A DNA stretch of 64,000 nt, taken from NCBI GenBank assembly GCA_910585195.1, contig CAJUCX010000002.1:88036-152035 (forward strand), written 5' to 3'. The notes beneath the pieces are model-generated. The model saw only the letters and a list, made by a program, of their open reading frames with translations, did no database searches and had not been told where the DNA came from. Position 1 is the first letter of the stretch. Every line of letters starts with the position of its first letter. The position numbers were made by a program, and so were the translations under genes. Shown one piece after another: positions 17,853 to 28,283 of this stretch. This stretch comes from an uncultured Christensenellaceae bacterium (GTDB lineage Bacteria > Bacillota > Clostridia > Christensenellales > CAG-314).

Positions 17853-19976
17853 ATGACAAAATTTAAGAAAAACGAATGTCAAATAGGAAGCAGAAAGTAT
17901 TTTGTTTTCGAAACCGAAATCGGCGGCAAAACTTTGTCTGTCGAAATCGGCAAATATGCTGAGCAAGCGAACGGTTCGTGCATAGTGCGTATGGGTGAAA
18001 CCGCAGTTATGGTAAATGCGACGCTTGCAAAAACACAAAGACCGGGGATTGATTTTTTTCCTTTAGGTGTTGATTTTGAAGAAAAAATGTATTCCGTCGG
18101 TAAAATTCCTGGCGGATTCAAAAAGAGGGAAGGCAGACCGAGCGACAAGGCAATTTTGGTGTCGCGCCTTATTGACCGTCCTATAAGACCGCTTTTTCCT
18201 AAGGGATTTTTTAACGATGTAAGCGTTGTTGCTACGGCAATGTCGGTTGACGGGGATAATTCTCCCGAAGTATTGGCAATGATAGGTTCATCCATTGCGT
18301 TGACAATTTCAGATATTCCGTTTGCAGGACCTACAGGCAGTGTGGCAGTCGGTATCGTTGACGGGCAATACGTTATCAATCCTGACGCAAAACAAAGAGA
18401 AAAAAGCACCTTGGCTTTGAACTTGGCAGGAACAAAAGATGCTATTATGATGGTAGAAGCCGGCTCTAAGGAAATTTCAGAGGAAGAGATGCTTGGAGCA
18501 ATTTTGTTTGGTCATGAAGAAATCAAAAAAGAGTGTGAATTTATCGAAAAGATAAGAAAAGAGGTAGGTAAGGAAAAAATCGTACCTGTACTTAATTTGG
18601 TACCTGAAGACATTAAAGCGGAAATTAAAGCCTATGCAAGCGAAATGCTTGATAAAGCGCTCGATACTTTTGACCGTGCCGAAAGACAAAGGAATGAAGA
18701 TGAAGTAAACGAAAAAGTTACCGCTTATTATGAGGAGACAAATCCGGATTACGTTCAATATGTCGGTGACGCTTTGTATGCGCTTACAAAAGAAAAAGTA
18801 AGGGCAAAAATCATTAACCACGGTATAAGACCTGACGGCAGAAAAACCGACCAAATAAGAGAAATTTGGTGTGAAGCGGGAATTTTACCTAGAGTTCACG
18901 GTACCGGTGTGTTTACAAGGGGAATGACGCAAGTTATTACTACAGCAACTTTGGGAACTATTTCCGATGTTCAAAAACTTGAAGGATTGGACGACGATAC
19001 CTTTAAGAGATATATGCATCATTACAATATGCCTGGTTATTCTACAGGTGAAGCAAAGCCTTTGCGTTCACCCGGCAGAAGAGAAATCGGACACGGCGCA
19101 CTTGCTGAAAGAGCACTTGAACCAGTTATTCCTAGCGAAGAAGAATTTCCTTATGCCATCCGCACTGTTTCGGAAGTCGTAAGCAGTAACGGTTCTACTT
19201 CTCAGGCAAGCATATGCGGTTCGACTTTGGCGCTTATGGATGCAGGTGTTCCTATTAAGGCACCTGTTGCAGGTATCGCGATGGGGCTTATGAAAGACGA
19301 AGAACAAAATAAAGTTGCAATACTTTCGGATATACAAGGTTTGGAAGATTTTCTTGGGGATATGGACTTCAAAGTTGCAGGTACCAAAAAAGGTATTACG
19401 GCAATTCAAATGGACATCAAAATTAAGGGTATTGACAGAAATATTCTCGAAACCGCTTTGGAACAGGCAAGAAAAGGCAGATTATTTATTTTGGATAAAA
19501 TGGCAGAAGTTCTTTCTGAACCGAGAAAAGAGTTGTCAAAATATGCGCCTAAGATTATTTCGTTTGATATCAACCCTGAAAAGATAAAGGAAGTTATCGG
19601 CAGCGGCGGAAAGGTCATCAACAAGATTATAGAGCAAACCGGTGTAAAAATTGATATAACAGACGAAGGCCGCGTATTTATTGCGACAGCTGATGCGGAA
19701 ATGTCTGCAAAAGCAAAAGCATTGGTGTTGAGCATTGCCAAAGACCCTGAAATCGGTGATGAATATACAGGCAACGTTGTTCGCATAATGGACTTCGGTG
19801 CATTTGTAGAACTTGCGCCAGGTAAGGACGGAATGATTCACATTTCCAAACTTGCAAAAGAGCGAGTCGAAAAAGTAACTGACGTCGTCAATATAGGAGA
19901 TACGGTAAAAGTAAAAGTAATAAAAATCGATGAGAAAGGACGAATCGATTTGAAACTTGTCAAAAAGGTTAAATAA
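17853..19976 (+). CDS. pnp: Polynucleotide phosphorylase
   Basis: This is a phosphorolytic 3'-5' exoribonuclease. The 707 residues comprise two RNase PH-like domains separated by an alpha-helical domain, then a KH domain ([20 protein letters not shown]) and an S1 domain ([20 protein letters not shown]). Motifs [11 protein letters not shown] and [15 protein letters not shown] are typical. AGGAGAG precedes the ATG. With rny 10 kb downstream, two main mRNA-decay enzymes are in this window. Confidence 0.97.
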   Translation: MTKFKKNECQIGSRKYFVFETEIGGKTLSVEIGKYAEQANGSCIVRMGETAVMVNATLAKTQRPGIDFFPLGVDFEEKMYSVGKIPGGFKKREGRPSDKAILVSRLIDRPIRPLFPKGFFNDVSVVATAMSVDGDNSPEVLAMIGSSIALTISDIPFAGPTGSVAVGIVDGQYVINPDAKQREKSTLALNLAGTKDAIMMVEAGSKEISEEEMLGAILFGHEEIKKECEFIEKIRKEVGKEKIVPVLNLVPEDIKAEIKAYASEMLDKALDTFDRAERQRNEDEVNEKVTAYYEETNPDYVQYVGDALYALTKEKVRAKIINHGIRPDGRKTDQIREIWCEAGILPRVHGTGVFTRGMTQVITTATLGTISDVQKLEGLDDDTFKRYMHHYNMPGYSTGEAKPLRSPGRREIGHGALAERALEPVIPSEEEFPYAIRTVSEVVSSNGSTSQASICGSTLALMDAGVPIKAPVAGIAMGLMKDEEQNKVAILSDIQGLEDFLGDMDFKVAGTKKGITAIQMDIKIKGIDRNILETALEQARKGRLFILDKMAEVLSEPRKELSKYAPKIISFDINPEKIKEVIGSGGKVINKIIEQTGVKIDITDEGRVFIATADAEMSAKAKALVLSIAKDPEIGDEYTGNVVRIMDFGAFVELAPGKDGMIHISKLAKERVEKVTDVVNIGDTVKVKVIKIDEKGRIDLKLVKKVK

Positions 19977-19980
19977 AGTA

Positions 19981-20013
19981 AAAATCCCGACTGAGTAAGT
20001 CGGGATTTTTTTT
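19981..20013 (+). terminator. Terminator after pnp
   Basis: AAAATCCCGACT and AGTCGGGATTTT form a 12-bp perfect stem with a GAGTA loop and a T-run. Confidence 0.9.
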
Positions 20014-20059
20014 ATTCATAGATAGCGTCAAAAAAACATAAATATTTTTGAGGTTATTT

Positions 20060-20773
20060 ATGAAAAAAATCAACGAAAAATTATTTGTAAATGTCTTTGC
20101 TAATGTTATAATATGTTTGGTAATCGTTGCTGTGTTTTCTTTTAGTTTGGCAGGCGATATATTTACCACAGTCAGTGCGGAAAATGAAAAACCGATTTAT
20201 AAAGGCAACGAAGAAAATAACAACGTCAGTTTGATGTTTAACGTTTATCAAGGTACCGAATATATAGAAGGCATTTTGGATACCTTGAACAAGCACGATG
20301 CAAAAGCAACGTTTTTTATCGGCGGAATTTGGGCAAGCAAAAACAATGATATGCTAAAAACAATTTACGACAGCGGAAACGAGATTGGCAACCACGGTTA
20401 TTTGCATCTGGACCAAAATAAAATTACGCTTGATAAAAATATTCAGGAAATAAGTTTATGTCATGATTTGGTAAAGCAAATTACCGGTTATGAAATGAAT
20501 TTGTTTGCACCGCCAAGCGGAGCATTTTCTTCAAACACATTGATTGCAGCCAGAGATTTAAATTACAGAACTATAATGTGGTCTAAAGATACTATAGACT
20601 GGAGAGACCATGACAGCAGTTTGATTTTTAAGCGTGCGACAAAAAACTTGTCCAACGGTGATTTGGTCTTAATGCATCCGACAAAAGATACGTTGAAAGC
20701 GCTTGACGACATTTTGACGGAAATTGAAAAACAAGGGTTTAAGGTTGTTTCTGTAAGTGAAAACTTAAACTGA
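20060..20773 (+). CDS. ylxY: YlxY-type polysaccharide deacetylase-family protein
   Basis: The start is taken at ATG 20060 behind GAGG. The 237 residues have an N-terminal signal or anchor helix (about 9-32) and a NodB-like domain (AKATFFIGGIWA, NEIGNHGYLHLD, PPSGAFSSNTL, NGDLVLMHPT). The position between pnp and the M16 peptidase matches ylxY in Bacillus. The catalytic pattern is altered: the usual TFDDG motif reads MFNVYQG (N61 onward) and the usual RxPxG motif reads APPSG. Metal-binding histidines H112 and H116 appear retained. It may be inactive or act on an unusual substrate. Confidence 0.82.
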   Translation: MKKINEKLFVNVFANVIICLVIVAVFSFSLAGDIFTTVSAENEKPIYKGNEENNNVSLMFNVYQGTEYIEGILDTLNKHDAKATFFIGGIWASKNNDMLKTIYDSGNEIGNHGYLHLDQNKITLDKNIQEISLCHDLVKQITGYEMNLFAPPSGAFSSNTLIAARDLNYRTIMWSKDTIDWRDHDSSLIFKRATKNLSNGDLVLMHPTKDTLKALDDILTEIEKQGFKVVSVSENLN

Positions 20774-20784
20774 AAAGGAGATTT

Positions 20785-22044
20785 ATGGAATACATTAAAA
20801 AATATGAAAACGGTTTGAAAGTGGTAGTAAAAGAGATGCCGAGTTTTTACTCTTTGACAGTCGGCTTTTGCGTTGGCGTAGGAAGTTGTCTTGAAGATAA
20901 AACAAACAACGGTTTTTCGCATTTTATAGAACATATGATGTTTAAGGGCACTCAAAAGCGTTCTGCGCGTGAAATATCAGAGTCGATAGACAGAATAGGC
21001 GGGCAAATAAATGCCTTTACGTCAAAAGATATGACTTGTTATTACGCAAGAGTTGCGTCTGAGTATGCGGAACATTCTGTGGAAATATTAAGCGATATGC
21101 TGCTTAATTCTTTATTTGACGAAACGGAAATGGATAGAGAAAGAAAAGTTATTTTGGAAGAAATAACTATGGGCGACGACGAACCTGACGAAGTCTGCCA
21201 CGATTTGCTTGCAGAGGCGATTTTTGGTAATGTCGGCGTTGGACAAGTCATAATAGGACCGAAAGAGCGTATTTCAAAAGCAACAAGACAAGATTTGATG
21301 AATTTTATTGACAAATATTACACCACTCAAAACATTACGGTGGCGTTTGCCGGTAATATAAAATTTGAAGACGCGTGCGCGTATGTGGAAAAATATTTTC
21401 TTAATAAATTGGATAATGGTCACAGCATTGCGAAATTGCAAGAACAAAAATATTATTCCAACTATTTAACAAAAGTTAAAGACGTCGAGCAGGCGCATAT
21501 AAGCATTGGGTTTAAGGGCATTCCGTTGGACGGAAAAGATGCATCGGCATATGCAATCTTTACAAGTATATTTGGCAGCGGAATGTCAAGCAGGCTTTTT
21601 CAGAAAATAAGGGAAGAATATGGCATGGCATATACAGTATATGCTTATCCGTCTTATTACGTAAATAACGGGTATTTGGAAATATATGCGGGCACTAACC
21701 CGAAAAATATAGAAAAAGTAATAGAATTGATAAAAACGGAAATCGACAAAATTGTCAAAGACGGAATTACCGACGAAGAGTTTGAAAGAGGCAAGTCGCA
21801 ACTTAAAGGCGGCGTATTGCTCTCTCAGGAAAACAGCAGCGTAGTTATGACTAATTTGGGAAAATACTGCCTACTTTTAGATAAGAAGTATACGGTGGAA
21901 GAAAAAATAAATTCTATAAATGCAGTTTCAAAATCTCAAGTTGAAAGCATAATGAGAAAAGTTCTGGACAGAAAATCTGCGTCAATGGCAATTGTGTCAA
22001 AAACTCAACCGGCTAAAGATTTACTGGAAAAATTTAAGGCGTAA
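20785..22044 (+). CDS. mlpA: M16 family zinc peptidase, MlpA-like
   Basis: The 419 residues carry the inverted zinc motif HFIEHMMFKGT (HxxEH) with the downstream glutamate region ERKVILEEI, then a second inactive M16 half with the arginine-tyrosine region GMAYTVYAYPSYY. This is a processing peptidase-like fold. AAGGAG precedes the start, 11 bp after ylxY. The ylxY-mlpA pair behind pnp is conserved in Firmicutes. The natural substrate is not known. Confidence 0.9.
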   Translation: MEYIKKYENGLKVVVKEMPSFYSLTVGFCVGVGSCLEDKTNNGFSHFIEHMMFKGTQKRSAREISESIDRIGGQINAFTSKDMTCYYARVASEYAEHSVEILSDMLLNSLFDETEMDRERKVILEEITMGDDEPDEVCHDLLAEAIFGNVGVGQVIIGPKERISKATRQDLMNFIDKYYTTQNITVAFAGNIKFEDACAYVEKYFLNKLDNGHSIAKLQEQKYYSNYLTKVKDVEQAHISIGFKGIPLDGKDASAYAIFTSIFGSGMSSRLFQKIREEYGMAYTVYAYPSYYVNNGYLEIYAGTNPKNIEKVIELIKTEIDKIVKDGITDEEFERGKSQLKGGVLLSQENSSVVMTNLGKYCLLLDKKYTVEEKINSINAVSKSQVESIMRKVLDRKSASMAIVSKTQPAKDLLEKFKA

Positions 22045-22050
22045 TTTAAC

Positions 22051-22079
22051 TTGTAAAACAGTTGAAAATATGCTATTAT
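22051..22079 (+). promoter_or_regulatory. ftsK promoter
   Basis: TTGTAA (22051-22056) and TATTAT (22074-22079), spacing 17 bp, start right after the mlpA stop. The predicted leader is about 20 nt. Confidence 0.65.
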
Positions 22080-22105
22080 TTACATTAAGGTAAAGGTAAA
22101 GTTTG

Positions 22106-25100
22106 ATGAGAAACAAAAGCATAAAAAATCAGTCAATCGATATCAAAAAAGCAATAGGTACGGCAATGATAATTGTCAGTGCTTTTTTGTTGCTGTGTTT
22201 AATAACCAGAAGTGCGCTTTTGGGAATAGTCGGCAAGGCCATATCCGATTTCTTTTTAGGGGTTTTCGGTATAGTTTCGTATGCGCTTATGTTGGGTATA
22301 CTTGTTGCAGGCATTATGGTAGTTATGAATCGTAAAGTAATATTGCCTAAATTGCAAATTGCAAATTTTGCGATAATGTTTTTTGCAATAACCTTACTTA
22401 TACACGCGATAACTTCTGCGCACAGCGCTGTTGCAAACAGTTTTTCCGCATATCTTTCCGCTTGTTACGATTTTTCTGCAATGACGACGTTCGGTGGAGC
22501 GTTCGGCGGACTTTTTCTGTGGCCGCTTTGTAATGCAATAACTATATTCGGAGCATATATATTTATCTTGGCATTGTTAATTTTAACCGTGTTTATTTGC
22601 GCCGAGTATTTCTTTAAGATTTCAAATATGCAAATCGAAAGGACTGCAAGGTTTGTTAAGAAAGACATAACCAAAGAATCTTTCATTCAACCGCAATATC
22701 CTAAAAACAAACTTTTTGTTGCGACAATAAATGAAAGTCAACCTAAAATAGTTGTTCAGCCGCAACCAAAAGTTAATAAAGCGTATAATGAACTTTATAA
22801 CGAAAGACTGAGCGATAATTCTATTTCTTATGAGTTGCCGGAGCCTAGGGGGGCGTCTTCCGCGCATGAGCAATTATTTGGTGATTATTGGCAAAAGAGC
22901 GAATATCAGTCAACTTCATCTCGTCCTTCCGCGATGCCTAGTCGGTCATATACGAAAGATTATGAAATACATTCTTCTATACCTAAAAATAATGACAATA
23001 TTCTTTCTGCGCCTATGTCTACGTTTAATAAGCCGTTTGACGAACCGCCTGCAATTTTGCACGGAGACGACCAATACACAGGCGATACGTTCAATATAAA
23101 ACAGACGGACGAATTTTTGGCGGAGAAAAAGCCTGCAAAAAGAACAAAAAAAGAAACTGCAAAAAAAGACTTGTACGCGCTTAAGGGCAATAATATGCAA
23201 GCGGACGAAACTTTGCCGCCTATCGTAAACGGCGAAGAAGTTTCCGCACAATTAAAGAAAAAAGAAGTTTATGAGCAATTTAACAGCACGAACGGCATCA
23301 GTAATTGCATTAACAACGTTGCAGAACAGAAAAAGGAAGAACCGATTGTTGCGCCTAAACCGACTTATTCGCCTGCTGTAAACAAAAACGAAACTGCTAC
23401 TACGCAAAGCGCTTATAAGCCGAGCGCTTCTCCGATTTCACCTGCGCCGTTTGTTAAGGTGGAAGATAAGTCGAGCGAAACGGTTGCTTATACTGAAAAT
23501 AAAGAAATGGAAAGAGTTACCGTAGATGAGCCGATTTATGAAGTGGATTTACTTGACGACAAAGAACTTGAAGATATTTCCATTGCAGAAGCAATAACCG
23601 AGCCTAAATATGACGAAATAGAACTTGAAAAAGAAGAACCTGTAAAATTTATAGAAAAGCCGTTTTTGAATAAAAACAGCAATGAAAAGGGCTTTCAGGT
23701 CGGTTTTGCCGCAGCGGTGGGTGATGACAAGAAGGAAGAAAAACCTGTCCACAAATATGAAAAATACGTGCCGCCTGTTCTTCAGCTTTTGGACGATGCG
23801 GCGTTTGACCCTAATGTGGTAAATGAAGACTATGAAGCAATCGGCAAAAATATTGAGCAGTTGCTTGCACAGTTTAAGGTTGAGTCGACACTTGTAAACA
23901 TTATTCACGGACCTACCGTTACCAGATATGAATATCAAATCGCTTCGGGCATTTCCGTCAAGCGCGTAACAAGTCTTGCGGACGACATTTCTATGGTGGT
24001 GGCATCAAAATCCTCTGTTCGCATAGAAGCGCCGAACGCCAAAGTTGCAAAAGTGCCGCTGCGCTCTGTGTTGGAGTCTGCGGATTTTCAAAATTCAAGC
24101 CATGCATTGACTTTTGCGTTGGGTATAGACATCGGCGGACAAAAAATCGTTGCGGATTTAGCGGATATGCCGCACTTGCTTATTGCAGGCTCAACCGGTC
24201 AAGGCAAAAGCGTTTGTATGAACTCATTGATAATAAGTTTATTGTATAAGTACGGACCTGAAGATTTACGCTTTATTCTAGTAGACCCTAAACGAGTTGA
24301 ATTTTCGGTTTACAACAAGTTGCCTCATTTAATGATAAACGACATTATCTGCGAGCCGGAAAAAGCAATAAGCGCGTTTAATTGGCTCATCAAAGAAATG
24401 GAACGTCGTTTTACGCTTTTTGCAGAGTACGGCGTAAGAGATATAAAAGGCTACAATTTGGCAATAGATACGGAAACTACGCAAAAACTGCCGAGAATTG
24501 TTTTGGTGGTAGACGAAGTTGCAGATTTGATGCAGTACAATAAGAGCGAAATAGAGCAGCGTATACAGAAATTGGCGCAGAAAGCGCGTGCGGCGGGCAT
24601 TCATCTTGTAATGGCTACGCAAAGACCTAGTGTAGATATAATCACAGGTGTTATTAAAGCAAACTTCCCTGCAAGAATTGCACTTCGAGTTACAACGGCT
24701 GCCGATTCTAAAACAATATTGGCACAAGGCGGCCCTGAAAAATTGCTTGGTAAAGGCGATATGTTCTTCCAAACTGCAAATATGTCAGACCCGCTGCGTT
24801 TGCAGGGCGCGCTGATAACCGATGATGAAGTTAAAGAAGTAGTAAACTTTATCGCCGCAAATAACGAATGCTATTTTGACGAAGAGGTTGCAACTGCAAT
24901 AATGAAGGCAAAGCAGGCTAGTTCAAACGGCGGCGGAGATGACGATGACTTAGATGATTTGTTCTACGACGCGTTAAAATATGTTATCGATACCGGTTCA
25001 GCTTCGATTTCGATGTTGCAAAGAAGGTTCAGCATAGGTTACAACCGCGCTGGCAGGCTTATACAAGATATGGAAGAAAAGCATTTTGTAAGTCAGTTTG

Positions 25101-25168
25101 AAGGCGCAAAACCAAGGCAAGTGCTTATTACTGCGGAAGAGTACGAGCAACTTTTTAACGAACAATGA
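22106..25168 (+). CDS. ftsK: DNA translocase FtsK/SpoIIIE
   Basis: This is a membrane-anchored hexameric DNA pump that clears chromosomes from the septum and, in sporulation, moves DNA into the forespore. The 1020 residues show four N-terminal helices (about 15-175), a long Pro/Glu/Lys-rich linker (about 180-560), the motor with Walker A GSTGQGKS and Walker B RIVLVVDEVADLM, and a C-terminal gamma winged helix (STSASISMLQRRFSIGYNRAGRLI-like region). Start ATG 22106 follows a weak purine-rich GGTAAAG; a TTG sits one codon earlier. Its stop overlaps rimO by 4 bp. Confidence 0.95.
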   Translation: MRNKSIKNQSIDIKKAIGTAMIIVSAFLLLCLITRSALLGIVGKAISDFFLGVFGIVSYALMLGILVAGIMVVMNRKVILPKLQIANFAIMFFAITLLIHAITSAHSAVANSFSAYLSACYDFSAMTTFGGAFGGLFLWPLCNAITIFGAYIFILALLILTVFICAEYFFKISNMQIERTARFVKKDITKESFIQPQYPKNKLFVATINESQPKIVVQPQPKVNKAYNELYNERLSDNSISYELPEPRGASSAHEQLFGDYWQKSEYQSTSSRPSAMPSRSYTKDYEIHSSIPKNNDNILSAPMSTFNKPFDEPPAILHGDDQYTGDTFNIKQTDEFLAEKKPAKRTKKETAKKDLYALKGNNMQADETLPPIVNGEEVSAQLKKKEVYEQFNSTNGISNCINNVAEQKKEEPIVAPKPTYSPAVNKNETATTQSAYKPSASPISPAPFVKVEDKSSETVAYTENKEMERVTVDEPIYEVDLLDDKELEDISIAEAITEPKYDEIELEKEEPVKFIEKPFLNKNSNEKGFQVGFAAAVGDDKKEEKPVHKYEKYVPPVLQLLDDAAFDPNVVNEDYEAIGKNIEQLLAQFKVESTLVNIIHGPTVTRYEYQIASGISVKRVTSLADDISMVVASKSSVRIEAPNAKVAKVPLRSVLESADFQNSSHALTFALGIDIGGQKIVADLADMPHLLIAGSTGQGKSVCMNSLIISLLYKYGPEDLRFILVDPKRVEFSVYNKLPHLMINDIICEPEKAISAFNWLIKEMERRFTLFAEYGVRDIKGYNLAIDTETTQKLPRIVLVVDEVADLMQYNKSEIEQRIQKLAQKARAAGIHLVMATQRPSVDIITGVIKANFPARIALRVTTAADSKTILAQGGPEKLLGKGDMFFQTANMSDPLRLQGALITDDEVKEVVNFIAANNECYFDEEVATAIMKAKQASSNGGGDDDDLDDLFYDALKYVIDTGSASISMLQRRFSIGYNRAGRLIQDMEEKHFVSQFEGAKPRQVLITAEEYEQLFNEQ

Positions 25169-26484
25169 AAGTAGGATTAGTGTCGCTCGGTTGCGATAAA
25201 AACAGAGTTGATTCTGAAATTATGTTATACAATTTGCAAAAGGACGGGTTTGAAATCACAGGCAATCCGTCCGACGCAGATGTGATAATAGTAAACACTT
25301 GCGCCTTTATAGAATCGGCGCGAAAAGAATCTATCGATGCCGTTTTTGATATGGTAAAATATAAAAACGGCAAGTGTAAAAAACTCATAATGACAGGCTG
25401 TATGCCGCAAAAATTTATCAACGAATTGTTTGATGAGTTTACGGAAGTTGACGGTTTTTTGGGTACAAACGATTATGCCGATATCGGGGCTTTTATAAAA
25501 ACGCTGGACAAACGTTGTTATAAAGTTTCGCCAAACACTTCAAGAATAGAAGAGGGCAACAGAATTGTTACTACGGGCGGTCATTTTGCTTACCTGCGTG
25601 TTGCCGACGGTTGCGATAATTTCTGTACATATTGTCTAATTCCGTCTATACGCGGCAAATATCGTTCCAGAAAGATAGAAAACATTGTTGAAGAAGCAAA
25701 GCGGCTTGTCAAAAACGGCACAAGAGAATTGATTTTGATTGCGCAGGATTTGACAAAATACGGCTATGATTTATACGGTGACATCAAACTCGTACAGCTG
25801 TTGCAACAACTGTCTGAAATTGAAAATCTTAAGTGGATTAGACTGTTATATTGCTATCCGGAATTGATTTCCGACGAGTTGATTGACGAAATTGCAAATA
25901 ACAAAAAAATTGCAAAATACATAGATATTCCTTTGCAACACAGTCAAGATAAAATTCTTAAACTTATGGGGCGAAAGTCCACACGCGGTCAACTTGAAAC
26001 GTTATTTAATAAACTGCGCGACAAGGTGCCGGATATATCAATTCGTTCGACTTTTATTTTAGGTTTTCCTAATGAAAGTCAAGAAGACTTTGAAGGACTT
26101 AAAGACTTTGTAAAAAAACAACGGTTAAACAACGTAGGTTTCTTTACCTATTCGCAAGAAGACGGTACTGCTGCGGCAAAAATGTCCGGACAAGTGGATG
26201 AAGAAATAAAAGCAAACAGACTTAAAATTTTGGCAGACGTACAATATGACGTCGTATTAAAAAACAATGCAAAGTTAATCGGAAAAAATTTGCAAGTCGT
26301 TATCGATGATATTGTGAAAAAATCCAACGACGGTTATATATATAATTGTCGCAGTCAATATAATGCGCCGGATATTGACAGTTGTATTTATGTAAAGTCA
26401 AGTAAAAAGTTGAATGTCGGCGAGTTTATTGAGGTAAAAATTACCGAAATTGTCGATTATGACTTAAAGGGGGAAGAATTATGA
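25165..26484 (+). CDS. rimO: Ribosomal protein S12 methylthiotransferase RimO
   Basis: RimO adds a methylthio group to the conserved aspartate of S12, using two Fe-S clusters. The 439 residues contain the N-terminal UPF0004 domain (GCDKNRVDSEIM, VNTCAFIESA, MTGCMPQ), the radical SAM motif C-DNF-C-TY-C and a C-terminal TRAM domain. The RimO-type reading rather than MiaB rests on SLGCDKNRVDSE and SIRGKYRSR. It overlaps ftsK by 4 bp and pgsA by 4 bp. Confidence 0.93.
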   Translation: MKVGLVSLGCDKNRVDSEIMLYNLQKDGFEITGNPSDADVIIVNTCAFIESARKESIDAVFDMVKYKNGKCKKLIMTGCMPQKFINELFDEFTEVDGFLGTNDYADIGAFIKTLDKRCYKVSPNTSRIEEGNRIVTTGGHFAYLRVADGCDNFCTYCLIPSIRGKYRSRKIENIVEEAKRLVKNGTRELILIAQDLTKYGYDLYGDIKLVQLLQQLSEIENLKWIRLLYCYPELISDELIDEIANNKKIAKYIDIPLQHSQDKILKLMGRKSTRGQLETLFNKLRDKVPDISIRSTFILGFPNESQEDFEGLKDFVKKQRLNNVGFFTYSQEDGTAAAKMSGQVDEEIKANRLKILADVQYDVVLKNNAKLIGKNLQVVIDDIVKKSNDGYIYNCRSQYNAPDIDSCIYVKSSKKLNVGEFIEVKITEIVDYDLKGEEL

Positions 26485-27056
26485 ATTTACCTAACAAATT
26501 ATCGCTTTTGAGAATAATTTTAGTACCTGTAATGGCAATCGTATTTTTGCTTGATTTTGCATATGCGCCGTTGATTGCCGTGGGTATTTTTATTATTGCC
26601 GCTTTGACGGACTTTTTTGACGGTCGTATCGCAAGAAAATATAATATGGTTACCGATTTGGGTAAGCTGCTTGACCCGATTGCCGACAAACTGTTGATTT
26701 TGTTCGCATTGTTTTTGGTTGTAGACGCAGGGCTTATTCCTTTTGGCTACGGTGCATTTTGCGGCGGAATAATTATAGGCAGAGAGTTGCTTATAAGCGG
26801 CGTAAGACAAATTGCTGCAGGCAAAGGATTGATTATTCAAGCAAATATATACGGCAAAATTAAAACGTTTGTGCAAGATATTGCTTTGCCGTTTACAATG
26901 CTATTAAAAATGCAGGATACTATCGTTAACGGCATTTCGCAAACTTTTTTTGACGTTTATCAAATTGTTTGTTGGTCATTGTTGGGTATTGCGACTTTGT
27001 TGACTATCATTTCAGGTATTATATATTTAGTGCAAAACAAAAGCGTTTTTGCTTAA
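26481..27056 (+). CDS. pgsA: CDP-diacylglycerol-glycerol-3-phosphate 3-phosphatidyltransferase
   Basis: PgsA makes phosphatidylglycerol phosphate, the committed step to phosphatidylglycerol. The 191 residues are mostly hydrophobic with the CDP-alcohol phosphotransferase motif DG-x2-AR-x8-G-x3-D-x3-D visible in FFDGRIARKY through GKLLDPIADK. It overlaps rimO by 4 bp and precedes cinA by 6 bp, the usual rimO-pgsA-cinA-recA order. Confidence 0.94.
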   Translation: MNLPNKLSLLRIILVPVMAIVFLLDFAYAPLIAVGIFIIAALTDFFDGRIARKYNMVTDLGKLLDPIADKLLILFALFLVVDAGLIPFGYGAFCGGIIIGRELLISGVRQIAAGKGLIIQANIYGKIKTFVQDIALPFTMLLKMQDTIVNGISQTFFDVYQIVCWSLLGIATLLTIISGIIYLVQNKSVFA

Positions 27057-27062
27057 AAAGTT

Positions 27063-28268
27063 ATGAAAGTATCTATAATTGCGTTTAATTGTTCAGACAG
27101 TCTGGATTTTATTTACGGCAAACTTAAAGAAAGCGATTGCGAGATATCAACGTGTCTCATCGGCGAGCAGTCAAAAGAAAAAATTCAAGAAATGTCTGAT
27201 ATTGCAGAAAGAGACGGAGAACTTATATTTTATATAGGCGGTTTAGGAGGCTCTGTCAAAGATATTCTAAAAGAAGAATTGTCTCAAAGATATGCCGTAA
27301 ATTTGGTTTATACACAAAAAGCGCAGGAATTTTTTATTCAATATGCAAAGATAGAGGCAAAATCTATGCCGCCTGCGCACGTACAGGAACGACTTTTAAG
27401 TTTTCCAGAGGGGTTTGATTGTTTCCCTAATGCATATGGGTACGAACTTGCCGCATACGGCAGATTTATGGGTAAAGAGATAATTTTATTGCCTGACAAT
27501 TTGTCCGAGTGCAAGTATATTTATAGTCAATATTTATATAAATATTTTGCTAAAAAAGAAGGCAAGAATAGTCAGACTTTCACATACAAAGTGTTTGGTT
27601 TGAGAAAAGATGAAATCGAAGAAAAATTAACGCCGTTTAATAAAAAAAGTTTCAAAATTTCGATTTCTGTAGATTTGTCGACAGATGCCAAAATTACTAT
27701 AGTATGCAATAAAGTTTCGCAAAGCACTATGGACGAAATGAATGCATATATTCTTAATGCTTTTAAGGAAAACTTGTATTCCGTAGATGATTTTTCGTTA
27801 AGTCAAGTTGCCGTTGACTTGTTAAAATTGTATAAACACCGTCTTTCCGTAGCGGAATCTTTGACCGGCGGTGAAATTGCTGCAAGCATAGTTGACGTCG
27901 TAGGTGCAAGCGACGTATTGTTTGAAGGCTGTACGACTTATTCAAATCAAGCAAAACAATCTAGATTGCTTGTCAAGCAACAGACGTTGTCTCAACACGG
28001 AGCGGTAAGTCATGAAACTGCTTATGAAATGGGTACGGGCTTGCTAAAAACTTCGGATTGTGATATTGTGTTGGCGACAACGGGTATAGCAGGTCCCGGC
28101 GGTGCAACGGAAACAAAACCGGTTGGTCTTACTTATATTGCTGTCGGCGACGTCAAAGGGATACATATACATAGATTTGTATTTTCCGGTGATAGAAATT
28201 CCGTAAGGAAAAAAGCGACGGATACTGCGTTATTTTTATTGATAAAGTTTATTAAAAAGCGTAAATAA
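27063..28268 (+). CDS. cinA: CinA-family nicotinamide-nucleotide amidase with a degenerate N-terminal domain
   Basis: The C-terminal third (about 245-401) is a good CinA amidase domain: LSVAESLTGGEIAA, DVLFEGCTTYSN, ATTGIAGPGGATETKPVG. It deamidates nicotinamide mononucleotide in NAD recycling. The N-terminal domain has the position of the molybdopterin-binding-like COG1058 domain, but the usual GGLGPT(x)DD region reads GGLGGSVKDILKE and the hallmark N-terminal sequence is gone, so its pyrophosphatase activity is doubtful. It lies in the pgsA-cinA-recA run; cotranscription of cinA with recA is common. Confidence 0.87.
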   Translation: MKVSIIAFNCSDSLDFIYGKLKESDCEISTCLIGEQSKEKIQEMSDIAERDGELIFYIGGLGGSVKDILKEELSQRYAVNLVYTQKAQEFFIQYAKIEAKSMPPAHVQERLLSFPEGFDCFPNAYGYELAAYGRFMGKEIILLPDNLSECKYIYSQYLYKYFAKKEGKNSQTFTYKVFGLRKDEIEEKLTPFNKKSFKISISVDLSTDAKITIVCNKVSQSTMDEMNAYILNAFKENLYSVDDFSLSQVAVDLLKLYKHRLSVAESLTGGEIAASIVDVVGASDVLFEGCTTYSNQAKQSRLLVKQQTLSQHGAVSHETAYEMGTGLLKTSDCDIVLATTGIAGPGGATETKPVGLTYIAVGDVKGIHIHRFVFSGDRNSVRKKATDTALFLLIKFIKKRK

Positions 28269-28283
28269 AAAAAGAGGTTTACT

